Source of the DNA: Billgrantia lactosivorans | GTDB taxonomy: Bacteria > Pseudomonadota > Gammaproteobacteria > Pseudomonadales > Halomonadaceae | Reading direction: 5' to 3' | Assembly: GCF_003254665.1 (NCBI RefSeq) | Contig: NZ_QHGY01000002.1 | Coordinates: 479,517-543,516 of the forward strand | DNA: 64,000 nt | Part shown: piece by piece, positions 54,908 to 64,000 of the stretch | Position numbering within the stretch: the first letter of the stretch is position 1 | Layout: every line of letters begins with the position of its first letter | Translations under genes and position numbers: made by a program | Notes under the pieces: generated by a model | The model's database searches: none | Seen by the model: the letters and a program-made list of their open reading frames with translations, nothing else | Told to the model about the DNA's origin: nothing

Positions 54908-55501
54908 TCAGTTGTCGCTGTCGCTGGTCCATTCGTCGAGGGTCTCGCTGATACTACGTCCGGCACGCTCGGCACCCTCCTGGGTGCGCTCCCAGGCGTC
55001 CTCGGCATTCTCGCCGATGCGATCCAGCCCCTCCCGGGTTCGATGCCAGGCGCTCTCAGCCCCTTCGCCGGTGCTGTCCCAGGCCTCGCGGGCACGTTCT
55101 CGGGCGGACTGCATCCACTCCCGGTCGTAGCGAGGCATGGCGTCCACGGCCTCGATGTCCGTCTCGACGATGATGTCGTGCTGGGTCTCGCCGTTTTCGT
55201 CGAAGTTGACCAGGCGATAGTGCTGGTTGGTGATGACCACGGCATCTCCGTCAAGGCCCACCGAGTCGTGGGTATCGACCACGATGGCCTGAACCTTCCT
55301 GTCGTCGCCGAGAAGGATGTCGACCACTTCGCTGGGCTCACTGTCGGGAGCGCTCTCGAAGTGTACCTCGGCCTCGAGAATGTCGTGGGTCGAGTAGAGG
55401 CCCTGGGGGTCGAACTGGGCCTGTGCGTCGATGGCGAGGCCGGCCATGAGCAGGCCGGCCGAGGTGGCCAGGGTCGTCCTTGCCAGACGTGGCTGAGTCA
55501 T
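54908..55501 (-). CDS. Secreted PRC-barrel-like protein with amphipathic 11-residue repeats
   Basis: This 197-residue protein has a signal peptide (cleavage near AQAQ) and a PRC-barrel-like domain (residues 35-125, with VVDILLGDDRKVQAIVVDT). The C-terminal helix has three AWxxTxEG motifs at residues 140, 151 and 169, a LEA-like spacing of 11 and 18. AGGAGG precedes the ATG. It is convergent with the transglycosylase gene and divergent from the retropepsin-like gene. A role in envelope stress or desiccation is guessed from the repeats; there is no direct evidence. Confidence 0.8.
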   Translation of the reverse strand: MTQPRLARTTLATSAGLLMAGLAIDAQAQFDPQGLYSTHDILEAEVHFESAPDSEPSEVVDILLGDDRKVQAIVVDTHDSVGLDGDAVVITNQHYRLVNFDENGETQHDIIVETDIEAVDAMPRYDREWMQSARERAREAWDSTGEGAESAWHRTREGLDRIGENAEDAWERTQEGAERAGRSISETLDEWTSDSDN

Positions 55502-55609
55502 CGTATCGCCCTCCTGATCCGTGGTGACACGAACAGTGTAGTAAACGTAACGCCTGTGCCGGCAGGTCGCACAGGGTCCTGAGCGTCGACGAAGAACGGA
55601 GGTGAGTCC

Positions 55610-56227
55610 ATGATCATGCAGTGGCAGGCGGTTTCCTCGCGGGCGTGCCGAGCCCCCCTGTCTTGGGTGGCCCTGACGGCAGCGCTGCTTGTCGCCGCTC
55701 CGCTGGCGGCTTCGGCCGGTGAGCGGCCGGCGGTGTTCGGCTGGGTCGAGAAGAGCACTCTCGAGCCCTGGGGCGTCGAGGTGAAGGCCAAGCTGGACAG
55801 CGGGGCGCTGACCTCCTCGCTCGACGCCCGCGACATCGAGCGCTTCGACAAGGAGGGCGAGAAGTGGGTGCGCTTCCGGCTCAAGCTGGAAGACGAGGCC
55901 GATGGCGAGACCTTCACCGAGTGGCTGGAGCTGCCGCTGTACCGCAGCCTCAGGCTGCGAGGCGCAGGCGGAGTCGATCGGCGCCCCGTGGTGCTGATGA
56001 AGATCTGCATGGGCGACACTGTCTTTGAAGAGCAGTTCAGCCTGCGCGATCGCGGCGACATGAACTATCCGCTTCTGCTCGGGCGTCGCACCATCGGGCA
56101 CCTGGGGCTTCTGGACGTGCGCGAAACCTTCCTGACCGACCCGGACTGCGGCGAGGACGCGACCCTGGTGGAGCATGACCCCGACGAGGACGATGCCAGC
56201 GATCAGGCCGAAGAACCCGACGACTAG
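55610..56227 (+). CDS. Exported retropepsin-like protein (PF05618 type)
   Basis: This 205-residue protein has a signal peptide (cleavage near ASAG). Its domain was formerly called ATP-dependent zinc protease but has a retropepsin-like fold. The DSG motif occurs in VKAKLDSGALTSSLDA, and NYPLLLGRRTIGHLGLLDV is the second hallmark. C-terminal residues are acidic. These proteins often occur near glutamate-ligase/RimK-like genes, which are not seen here. GGAGG lies 7 bases before the ATG. Only three bases separate its stop from the convergent rsmE. Confidence 0.88.
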   Translation: MIMQWQAVSSRACRAPLSWVALTAALLVAAPLAASAGERPAVFGWVEKSTLEPWGVEVKAKLDSGALTSSLDARDIERFDKEGEKWVRFRLKLEDEADGETFTEWLELPLYRSLRLRGAGGVDRRPVVLMKICMGDTVFEEQFSLRDRGDMNYPLLLGRRTIGHLGLLDVRETFLTDPDCGEDATLVEHDPDEDDASDQAEEPDD

Positions 56228-56230
56228 CGC

Positions 56231-56944
56231 CTAGAACAGGCGTGCCAGCAAGGCGACCACCGCCGTTTCCACCCGCAGGATGCGCGGACCCAGGTGGATG
56301 CCTTGGCAGCCGGCCGCGAGCAGGCGCTCCACCTCGAACGGGATGAAGCCGCCTTCCGGGCCGATGAACAGCACGGCGGGCTCGCTGAGGCCCGTCGGGC
56401 AGGCCTGGGGCATGCCGGGGTGGGCCACGAGCCCGCGCCGGCCTTCGAGCAGCGCCGGCAGCCGGTCCTCGACGAAGGGGCGAAAGCCCTTGGCCAGGTG
56501 CACCTCGGGCAGCACCGTGTCGCGCGCCTGCTCGAGACCCAGCACCAGGTGCTGGTGGAGCTTCGCCGGGTCGAGCTCGGGAGATTGCCAGTAACTCTTC
56601 TCCACCCGCCGGGTGTGGAGCAGGGTGATCTGCTTCACGCCCATGGCGGTGACGTGCTCTAGGCTGCGGGCCAGCATGCGCGGGCGCGGCAGGGCGAGCA
56701 CCAGGTGCAGCGGCAGCGCCGGCGGAGGGGGGGTGTCGAGCCCGGCGAGCGCGAAGCGGGCCTCGTCGTCCGACAGCAACGTGAGCTCGCCACGGCCGAT
56801 GCCGCCCCCTGTCACCCCTAGGGTCAGGCTGTCGCCGACCCGGGCGCGATGGACCTCCCTCAGGTGGCGCAGGCGGCGCGGGTCGCGCAGGCACGCAAGA
56901 CGCTCGTGGAGGATCTCCTCGGGGGTGAGCAGGATCAGGTTCAT
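56231..56944 (-). CDS. rsmE: 16S rRNA (uracil-1498-N3)-methyltransferase
   Basis: RsmE methylates U1498 in 16S rRNA. The 237-residue protein has the PUA-like N-terminal domain and a SPOUT domain with LFIGPEGGF and LGPRILRVETAVVALLA. The ATG giving MNLILLTPEE was chosen by family start; the long upstream frame is a shadow. It diverges from phaR. Confidence 0.95.
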   Translation of the reverse strand: MNLILLTPEEILHERLACLRDPRRLRHLREVHRARVGDSLTLGVTGGGIGRGELTLLSDDEARFALAGLDTPPPPALPLHLVLALPRPRMLARSLEHVTAMGVKQITLLHTRRVEKSYWQSPELDPAKLHQHLVLGLEQARDTVLPEVHLAKGFRPFVEDRLPALLEGRRGLVAHPGMPQACPTGLSEPAVLFIGPEGGFIPFEVERLLAAGCQGIHLGPRILRVETAVVALLARLF

Positions 56945-57037
56945 CGGGCCTCGTTGGTCGCTTCGATTTGCAAGGGCGGTGGCGCGGTGCACAATAGCAG
57001 CCAAGGGCAGCCTGCCTTCCAAACAAGGAGTGCCATC

Positions 57038-57520
57038 GTGCGCGTGATTCGCAAGTATGCCAACCGTAGGCTCTATGATACCCAACAGAGCCGCTATGTG
57101 ACGCTGGAGGATCTGCGACGCCTGGTCCTCGACGAGGAGCCGTTCCGGGTCGAGGATGCCAAGAGCGGGGAGGACCTGACCCGCACCATCCTGCTTTCGA
57201 TCATCATCGAGCAGGAGCAGGCCGACGGCGAGGCCGAGGTGTTCTCCAACGACCTGCTGGCCCAGTTCATCCGTGTCTACGACATGGCGCAGCCGCTGCC
57301 GCTGGCACGCTACCTCGAGCAGGGCACGCAGCTGATGCTCGAGCAGCAGAAGCGCATGCAGGACCAGTGGCAGCAGGCCATGCGCCATTCGCCCATGGAG
57401 CTGATGCGCGAGATGGCCGAGGAGAACATGCGCTTCTGGCAGCAGGCGATCGGCCAGGGGCAGCCGGATAAGTCCGAGCCGAAGGAGCAGAAAGGCAAGC
57501 GCGACGACGGCGACAAGTGA
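57038..57520 (+). CDS. phaR: PhaR-type polyhydroxyalkanoate synthesis regulator
   Basis: This 160-residue DNA-binding regulator carries the PHB/PHA accumulation regulator N-domain (IRKYANRRLYDTQQSRYVTL) and a helical C-terminal part. It senses PHA granules and controls phasin genes in other bacteria. No PHA synthase or phasin gene is in the window. The start is GTG with AAGGAG 7 bases upstream. Halomonads are known PHA makers, which fits. Confidence 0.9.
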   Translation: MRVIRKYANRRLYDTQQSRYVTLEDLRRLVLDEEPFRVEDAKSGEDLTRTILLSIIIEQEQADGEAEVFSNDLLAQFIRVYDMAQPLPLARYLEQGTQLMLEQQKRMQDQWQQAMRHSPMELMREMAEENMRFWQQAIGQGQPDKSEPKEQKGKRDDGDK

Positions 57521-57653
57521 GGGCGACGGGCAAGCCGCCTGCACGGGGCGGCGTGGCGGGCAGCTTTCTGCCATAATGCCGCGACGCCCTCCCAGCCGAA
57601 CATCGGGCCGCTCCCAGCGGGCCCGTGCAGCACGAGACAGGAATAGCAAGCGG

Positions 57654-58949
57654 ATGAAGGTTCTGATCATCGGCGGCGGTGGCCGCGAACACGCCCTGGC
57701 CTGGAAGGTCGGCCAGTCGCCCCGCGTCGAGCGGGTTTTCGTGGCACCCGGCAATGCCGGCACGGCACACGAGCCGGGCCTGACCAACGTTGCCATCGAG
57801 GCAACCGAGCTGGAGCGCCTGGTAACGTTCGCCCGCGACGAAGACATCGCCTTGACCATCGTCGGCCCCGAGGCGCCGCTGGTCGAGGGCGTGGTCGACC
57901 GCTTCCGCGATGCCGGACTGGCGATCTTCGGCCCCACCCGGGGCGCGGCCCAGCTCGAGGGCTCGAAGTCCTTCACCAAGGACTTCCTGGCGCGCCACGC
58001 CATCCCCACGGCCGCCTATCGCACCTTCACCGAGGTCGAGCCGGCACTGGCCTACCTCGCCGAGCAGGGGGCGCCGATCGTGATCAAGGCCGACGGCCTG
58101 GCGGCGGGCAAGGGGGTGATCGTGGCCATGACCCTGGCCGAGGCCGAGGCGGCGGTACGCGACATGCTCGAGGCCAACGCCTTCGGCGACGCCGGCGCCC
58201 GCGTGGTGATCGAGGAGTTCCTCGCCGGCGAGGAGGCCAGCTTCATCGTCATGGTCGACGGCGCCACGGTGCTGCCGATGGCCACCAGCCAGGACCACAA
58301 GCGCGCCCTGGACGGCGACGCCGGCCCCAACACCGGCGGCATGGGCGCCTACTCCCCGGCGCCGGTAGTGACCGAGAGCGTTCACGAGCGTGTCATGGAG
58401 CGCATCATCATGCCCACGGTGCACGGCATGGCGGCCGAGGGGCATCCCTACACCGGCTTCCTCTATGCCGGCCTGATGATCGACGCCGAGGGCAACCCCA
58501 GGGTCATCGAGTACAACTGCCGCTTTGGCGACCCCGAGACCCAGCCGATCATGCTGCGCCTGCAGTCCGACCTGGCCGAGCTGTGCCTGGCGGGCGCACG
58601 AGGCGAACTGGCCGGCCACACCTGCGAATGGGATCCGCGCGCCGCCGTGGGGGTGGTCATGGCCGCGGGCGGCTACCCCGGCAGCTACCGCAAGGGCGAC
58701 GCCATCGAGGGTCTCGACGCCGCCGCCGCGACCGGCTGCAAGGTGTTCCATGCCGGAACCGCGGAGGGGGAGCCGGGGCGAATCGTGACCAGCGGCGGGC
58801 GCGTGCTGTGCGTTACCGCGCTGGGGCACGGCGTCTCCGAGGCGCGCGAGCTGGCCTATCAGGGCGTGGCGGCGATCCGCTGGGAAGGCGCCCAGTTCCG
58901 TCGCGACATCGCCTACCGGGCGGTCGCCCGGGAGCGGCAGGCCGGCTGA
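57654..58949 (+). CDS. purD: Phosphoribosylamine-glycine ligase
   Basis: PurD makes glycinamide ribonucleotide in purine synthesis. The 431-residue protein starts MKVLIIGGGGREHALAWK and shows ATP-grasp motifs (IKADGLAAGKGV, GGMGAYSPAP, EYNCRFGDPETQ). The ATG was chosen by family start; upstream residues are not conserved. purH, often adjacent, is not here. Confidence 0.97.
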   Translation: MKVLIIGGGGREHALAWKVGQSPRVERVFVAPGNAGTAHEPGLTNVAIEATELERLVTFARDEDIALTIVGPEAPLVEGVVDRFRDAGLAIFGPTRGAAQLEGSKSFTKDFLARHAIPTAAYRTFTEVEPALAYLAEQGAPIVIKADGLAAGKGVIVAMTLAEAEAAVRDMLEANAFGDAGARVVIEEFLAGEEASFIVMVDGATVLPMATSQDHKRALDGDAGPNTGGMGAYSPAPVVTESVHERVMERIIMPTVHGMAAEGHPYTGFLYAGLMIDAEGNPRVIEYNCRFGDPETQPIMLRLQSDLAELCLAGARGELAGHTCEWDPRAAVGVVMAAGGYPGSYRKGDAIEGLDAAAATGCKVFHAGTAEGEPGRIVTSGGRVLCVTALGHGVSEARELAYQGVAAIRWEGAQFRRDIAYRAVARERQAG

Positions 58950-58998
58950 TTCCGCCATCCGGGTGCCGCGGCCCGACAACCAGCGTCAGGGAGAGCGC

Positions 58999-59439
58999 AT
59001 GGAACGCATCAAGCTGGAGTTTCCCCAGTCGGCCATCGTGCACCGACAGCCGCTGTCGGTGCGCATCACCGACATGAACTACGGTCGCCACCTGGGCCAC
59101 GATACCCTGGTGTCGCTGCTCCACGAGGCGCGCATCCAGGCGTTCGGCTCACTTGGGCTGAGCGAATGGGACATGGGCGGGTTTCCCAGCGTGGTGGCCG
59201 ATCTTGCCGTGCAGTACCAGTCCGAGGCGCGCTGGCCCGACGCGCTGGTGGTGGAGACCGCCATCCCGGCGCCTAGGGGCAGGGCGATCGCGGTCTTTCA
59301 TCGCGTATGCCATGCCGAGGGCGGCCGGCCGGTGGCCACCGCTCGCCTCAACCTGGTGCTGGTGGATCCGGCCCAGGGGCACAGCGTCGTCATCCCCGAT
59401 GCCGTCAGCCAGGCCCTCGGCGGAGCGGAGAAGGCCTGA
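58999..59439 (+). CDS. Hot-dog-fold acyl-CoA thioesterase
   Basis: This 146-residue 4HBT-family protein has DMNYGRHLGHDTLVSLLHEAR, the catalytic-site region of the family. The natural thioester is unknown. GGGAG precedes the ATG. Its stop overlaps the prkB start (TGATG), so the two are coupled. Confidence 0.9.
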   Translation: MERIKLEFPQSAIVHRQPLSVRITDMNYGRHLGHDTLVSLLHEARIQAFGSLGLSEWDMGGFPSVVADLAVQYQSEARWPDALVVETAIPAPRGRAIAVFHRVCHAEGGRPVATARLNLVLVDPAQGHSVVIPDAVSQALGGAEKA

Positions 59440-60311
59440 TGTCTCGCGAATATCCGATCATCGCCGTGACCGGTTCGTCAGGTGCCGGCACCACCACGGT
59501 GAAGCGAACCTTCGAGCGCATGTTCGCCCGCGAGGACGTGCATGCCGCCTTCGTCGACGGCGACGCCTTCCATCGCTACACCCGCGAGGAGCTGGCGCGC
59601 ATCTTCCGCGAGGAGCCCGAGCGCAAGAACCAGCTCTCGCACTTCGCCGTGGAGGCCAACCTGCTCGACCGCCTCGAGGCGCTGTTCCAGGAGTACGGCG
59701 AGCACGGCACCGGCACCTTCCGGCACTACATCCACGCCGAAGACAAGCAGATGATCGAGGCCGGCTACCAGGTCGGCACCTTCACCGAATGGCAGCCGCT
59801 GCCCTGCGGTACCGACCTGCTGTTCTACGAGGGGCTGCACGGCGGCCTGGTCACGGCGGAGCACGACATCGCCCGCCACGTCGACCTGCTGGTGGGGGTG
59901 GCGCCGACCATGAACCTCGAGTGGATCCAGAAGATCGACCGCGACATCAAGATGCGCGGCTATTCGCAGGAGGCGGTGATCGACACCATCCTGGGCCGCA
60001 TGGACGACTACGTGCGCTACATCCAGCCGCAGTTCTCGCGCACCCATATCAATTTCCAGCGCGTGCCGACGGTGGACACCTCCAACCCCTTCGAGGTCCA
60101 GGACATCCCCAACGACGCCGAGTCGTTCGTGGTGATTCGCTTCCGCGACCCCTCGACGGTGGATTTCCCCTGGCTGCTGGCGATGATCCAGGATTCCTTC
60201 ATGAGCCGTCCGCACACCCTGGTGGTGCCCGGTGCGCGCATGTCGCTGGCCATCGAACTGATCCTGGCGCCGCTGGTGCGCCACCTGCTGGCCCAGCGGC
60301 GCTTTCGCTGA
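59439..60311 (+). CDS. prkB: Phosphoribulokinase
   Basis: This 290-residue protein matches proteobacterial phosphoribulokinase, with P-loop GSSGAGTTT at the N-terminus, DGDAFHRYTR and LFYEGLHGGL. The classic role is making ribulose-1,5-bisphosphate, but no RuBisCO is in the window. Similar prkB genes exist in E. coli without RuBisCO, where the role is unclear. It lies downstream of and coupled to the thioesterase gene. Confidence 0.93.
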   Translation: MSREYPIIAVTGSSGAGTTTVKRTFERMFAREDVHAAFVDGDAFHRYTREELARIFREEPERKNQLSHFAVEANLLDRLEALFQEYGEHGTGTFRHYIHAEDKQMIEAGYQVGTFTEWQPLPCGTDLLFYEGLHGGLVTAEHDIARHVDLLVGVAPTMNLEWIQKIDRDIKMRGYSQEAVIDTILGRMDDYVRYIQPQFSRTHINFQRVPTVDTSNPFEVQDIPNDAESFVVIRFRDPSTVDFPWLLAMIQDSFMSRPHTLVVPGARMSLAIELILAPLVRHLLAQRRFR

Positions 60312-60364
60312 GGGTGGCCCCACCGCGGGAGCCCCCTCCCGGCAACCGACAGGAGCTCGAGCCG

Positions 60365-60709
60365 ATGCAAGACTGTCTCTTCTGCAAGATCGTCAAGCGC
60401 GAGATCCCGGCCGACATCGTCTTCGAGGATGACGAGGTGCTGGCCTTCAACGACATCAACCCCCAGGCGCCGACCCATATCCTGGTCATTCCCAAGCGAC
60501 ACATCGCCACGCTCAACGACATCGAGGAGCCGGACCAGGCGCTCGTCGGCAAGCTGCCGCGGGTCGCCGCCCGACTGGCCGCGGAGCGCGGCTTCGCCGA
60601 CGCCGGCTACCGCGTGGTGATGAACTGCAATGACCAAGGCGGGCAGACCGTCTATCATGTTCATATGCACCTGATGGGCGGTCGACGCTTTACTTGGCCG
60701 GCTGGCTAG
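60365..60709 (+). CDS. HIT-family (HinT-like) nucleotide-binding protein
   Basis: This 114-residue protein starts MQDCLFCKIVKREIPADIV and has the histidine triad VYHVHMHLMGG near the C-terminus. HinT-like proteins hydrolyse AMP-lysine and related adducts. The position just before coq7 is seen in pseudomonads too. A 7-bp inverted repeat overlaps the stop (60697-60714). Confidence 0.94.
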   Translation: MQDCLFCKIVKREIPADIVFEDDEVLAFNDINPQAPTHILVIPKRHIATLNDIEEPDQALVGKLPRVAARLAAERGFADAGYRVVMNCNDQGGQTVYHVHMHLMGGRRFTWPAG

Positions 60710-60780
60710 CCGGCGCTATGCGGAGCAAGCCGCGCGCGTCGAGGCGTGCGACGCATCAGGTGCACCTGATCATGGCGCCA

Positions 60781-60822
60781 CCCGGCAGGGTGGCGCTGCC
60801 GTGCTTGCCGCACCCTGCCGGG
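60781..60822. repeat. 12-bp inverted repeat between the HIT gene and coq7
   Basis: CCCGGCAGGGTG (60781-60792) and CACCCTGCCGGG (60811-60822) are perfectly complementary with an 18-base GC-rich loop. No T-run follows. It may be a terminator of the HIT unit or a leader structure of coq7. Confidence 0.6.
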
Positions 60823-60896
60823 CGTCCGAGTGAGGCTGCCCTCCCGCCGCGGACAGCAAGGCCGCGTAGCGCAAGCGTCGTACAGGAACGAGCGAG

Positions 60897-61541
60897 ATGA
60901 ACCGCAACTACTCCCATGCCGACAACCTGATCCATCAGTTCGATACGGTGCTGCGCACCCTGGTGCCCCATGCCGCGGTGGCGTCGCGCCCCTCGCCGGC
61001 AACGGCGGAGATCCGGGACGACGACATGACGGCCGAGGAGCGGCGCCATGCCGCGGGGCTGATGCGGGTCAACCACACTGGCGAGGTGTGCGCCCAGGCG
61101 CTCTACCAGGGCCAGGGCTGCACCGCCAAGCTTCCCGAGGTGCGCACCCAGATGGAGCATTCGGCCCAGGAGGAGATCGACCACCTGGCCTGGTGCGACG
61201 AGCGGCTGCAGGAGCTCGACAGCCATGCCAGCGTGCTCAACCCGGTCTTCTATGCCGCCTCCTTCGGCCTGGGGGCGGTGGCCGGGGCGATTGGCGACCG
61301 GATCAGCCTGGGCTTCGTCGCCGCCACCGAGGAGCAGGTGGGCAAGCACCTGGAGGAACACCTGGCCAAGCTGCCCGCGGGCGATCGTCGCTCCCGGGCG
61401 GTGCTGCGCCAGATGGCCATCGACGAGGCGCACCACGCCCATCTGGCGCTGGAAGCCGGTGGCGCGCGCTTTCCGGCGCCGGTCAAGTTCGGCATGAGCC
61501 TGATGTCCAAGGTGATGACCAAGAGCGTCTATCGACTCTGA
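60897..61541 (+). CDS. coq7: Demethoxyubiquinone hydroxylase
   Basis: Coq7 is a diiron enzyme that hydroxylates demethoxyubiquinol in ubiquinone synthesis. The 214-residue protein has the ligand set in [39 protein letters not shown] and IDEAHHAHL. Two hydrophobic segments fit membrane association. The stop precedes the AlkA-like gene by 10 bases. Confidence 0.95.
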   Translation: MNRNYSHADNLIHQFDTVLRTLVPHAAVASRPSPATAEIRDDDMTAEERRHAAGLMRVNHTGEVCAQALYQGQGCTAKLPEVRTQMEHSAQEEIDHLAWCDERLQELDSHASVLNPVFYAASFGLGAVAGAIGDRISLGFVAATEEQVGKHLEEHLAKLPAGDRRSRAVLRQMAIDEAHHAHLALEAGGARFPAPVKFGMSLMSKVMTKSVYRL

Positions 61542-61551
61542 GCGCCATGTC

Positions 61552-62157
61552 ATGACGGAAGAGATCCATCGACGCTGCGTCGAGGTCGCCCGCGAGCTGA
61601 GCCCGCAGCTTGCCGATGCCATCGAGCGTGGTGGGCCGGTTGCGTTGACCGCCGACGACAGCCGGCCGCTGGCCGAGCGCCTGTGCCGCTCGATCGCGGG
61701 GCAGCAGCTGTCGGTGAAGGCGGCGCGCTCGATCTGGGCGCGAGTCGTCGATGCCGCCGGCGACGCGCCGCTGATGGCGTTCCTCAGCGAGCCGAACCAG
61801 GACATGCTGCGCGGCTGTGGCCTGTCGGGGGCCAAGGCCAGGGCGCTGTGCCTGATCGCCGAGGAAGCCAGGGCCGGGCGGCTCGAGGCCGAGGAGTTGC
61901 GCCGTCTGGACCATGCCGAGCGCTCCCGGCGGCTGACCGCGTTGTGGGGCGTGGGTCAGTGGACGGCCGACATGATCTCGATCTTCTACTTCGGCGAGCC
62001 CGACGTCTGGCCCGAGGGCGACGTGGCCGCGCGCAAGACTCTTGAACGCCTCACCAGCCCGCGGCGCAAGACGCTGCGCACCGCGGCGCGCTTCGCTCCC
62101 TACCGCTCGCACCTGGCGCTCTACCTGTGGCGCCACGTGGATGCGCCGCCTGTGTAG
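61552..62157 (+). CDS. AlkA-type DNA-3-methyladenine glycosylase (HhH-GPD)
   Basis: This 201-residue base-excision glycosylase has the helix-hairpin-helix LWGVGQWTADMIS and the catalytic Asp in WPEGDVAARKT. It lacks the N-terminal AlkA domain, as in short bacterial forms. It removes alkylated purines from DNA. It likely shares a transcript with coq7 and ends in a perfect hairpin. Confidence 0.92.
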   Translation: MTEEIHRRCVEVARELSPQLADAIERGGPVALTADDSRPLAERLCRSIAGQQLSVKAARSIWARVVDAAGDAPLMAFLSEPNQDMLRGCGLSGAKARALCLIAEEARAGRLEAEELRRLDHAERSRRLTALWGVGQWTADMISIFYFGEPDVWPEGDVAARKTLERLTSPRRKTLRTAARFAPYRSHLALYLWRHVDAPPV

Positions 62158-62172
62158 CCGCTGCGACGAGAC

Positions 62173-62202
62173 GCACAAGGCCCGCACGCGCGGGCCTTGT
62201 GC
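62173..62202. terminator. Bidirectional terminator between the AlkA-like and OsmC genes
   Basis: A perfect 13-bp stem (62173-62185 and 62190-62202) with a 4-base loop lies between two convergent genes. The T-run is absent on both strands. Confidence 0.85.
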
Positions 62203-62225
62203 GGTCCAGGGGGCAATGCCGCCGG

Positions 62226-62645
62226 TCAGTCGTCGACGATGCTGTAGGAGTGGGTGACCTCGACGCCGCCCTTGGCCAGCATGATCGAGGCGCTGCAGTA
62301 CTTCTCGGCGGAGAGCTCCACCGCGCGCTTGACCTGGCTCTCCTTGAGATTGTGCCCGCTGACGGTGAAGTGGACATGGATCCGCGTGAACACGGCGGGA
62401 ACCGTGTCGGCACGCTCGGCCTCGACGGCGGCCACGCAGTCGGTGACGCCTGCGCGCGACTTCTCGAGGATTTCCAGCACGTCGAAGGAGGTGCAGGCGC
62501 CCATACCCATCAGCAGCATCTCCATCGGGCGCGGCCCGGTATTGCGGCCGCCATGATCGGGCGGGCCGTCGATCACCACGCTGTGGCCGCTGCCCGATTC
62601 GGCAACGAATTGACGTCCGTCGGTCCACTTGACGCTGGCTTTCAT
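62226..62645 (-). CDS. OsmC-family protein (YhfA-like)
   Basis: This 139-residue OsmC/Ohr-fold protein has the conserved Cys residues in MGMGACTSFDVLEILEK and EKYCSASIMLA. These would be redox-active in peroxide detoxification. It resembles the YhfA subfamily, which sits near crp in E. coli. The ATG with AAGGA upstream was chosen over a longer frame. Confidence 0.9.
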   Translation of the reverse strand: MKASVKWTDGRQFVAESGSGHSVVIDGPPDHGGRNTGPRPMEMLLMGMGACTSFDVLEILEKSRAGVTDCVAAVEAERADTVPAVFTRIHVHFTVSGHNLKESQVKRAVELSAEKYCSASIMLAKGGVEVTHSYSIVDD

Positions 62646-62705
62646 GAGCAGGATTTCCTTATCGAAGCGTTGATGCGGGCAGCTTACCACTGTGCGGGGC
62701 GTGAC

Positions 62706-64000
<1,295 letters not shown>

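Overview
High-GC chromosomal DNA of a gammaproteobacterium. The best fit is a halophilic or alkaliphilic member of the Halomonadaceae (Halomonas-like). This is inferred from the gene set: two Mrp sodium/proton antiporter operons, the prkA-yeaH-spoVR trio, Anr with a cbb3 oxidase, a caa3-type oxidase with a fused subunit I/III, coq7-HIT synteny and amgK-murU. It is not based on a database match. No insertion sequence, prophage, integrase or CRISPR array was seen; the window reads as core chromosome.

Layout. 1-2.8 kb: the end of a DUF294-type nucleotidyltransferase, a DnaQ-like exonuclease and ttcA, closed by a perfect bidirectional terminator. 2.9-14 kb, minus strand: the oxygen-response block of anr, hemN, a SafE-like exporter and ccoS-I-H-G-P-Q-O-N (cbb3 oxidase and its assembly factors), with a good Anr box before hemN. 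14.2-15.7 kb: an alpha/beta hydrolase and a tRNA operon (Val-Asp-Asp-Asp-Val-Asp) with its own promoter and terminator. 15.9-23.1 kb: fadH, then prkA-yeaH-spoVR. 23.1-29.1 kb: a HiPIP gene, a HemJ/CopD-like membrane protein, a DUF2231 protein and a compact caa3 oxidase operon, followed by a free-standing Lrp-type RAM domain. 29.2-30.6 kb: a membrane-anchored DRGH nuclease and three tRNA-Leu genes.

30.7-41.6 kb: rnr-rlmB, rpsF-rpsR-membrane protein-rplI with a candidate S6:S18 leader, a LamB-type porin, dnaB, two small proteins of unknown function and hemH. 41.6-53.5 kb: two divergent Mrp operons of different class. The minus-strand operon has six genes with MrpA and MrpB fused; the plus-strand operon has seven genes with A and B separate. 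53.6-64 kb: a MltB-like transglycosylase, a secreted PRC-barrel protein, a retropepsin-like protein, rsmE, phaR, purD, a thioesterase, prkB, a HIT protein, coq7, an AlkA-like glycosylase, an OsmC protein, murU and a partial amgK.

How the genes work together. Three themes dominate. The first is respiration over a range of oxygen levels: the Anr-cbb3-hemN block for low oxygen, the caa3 oxidase and HiPIP for aerobic growth, with hemH and coq7 supplying haem and ubiquinone. The second is ion and pH homeostasis by the paired Mrp complexes. The third is translation and envelope housekeeping. Start codons were moved inward from the longest reading frame wherever a ribosome-binding site or family N-terminus supported it. 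I found no clearly undescribed multi-gene system. The strongest leads are the paired Mrp operons, the composition of the caa3/HiPIP locus and several unexplained inverted repeats in promoter regions.
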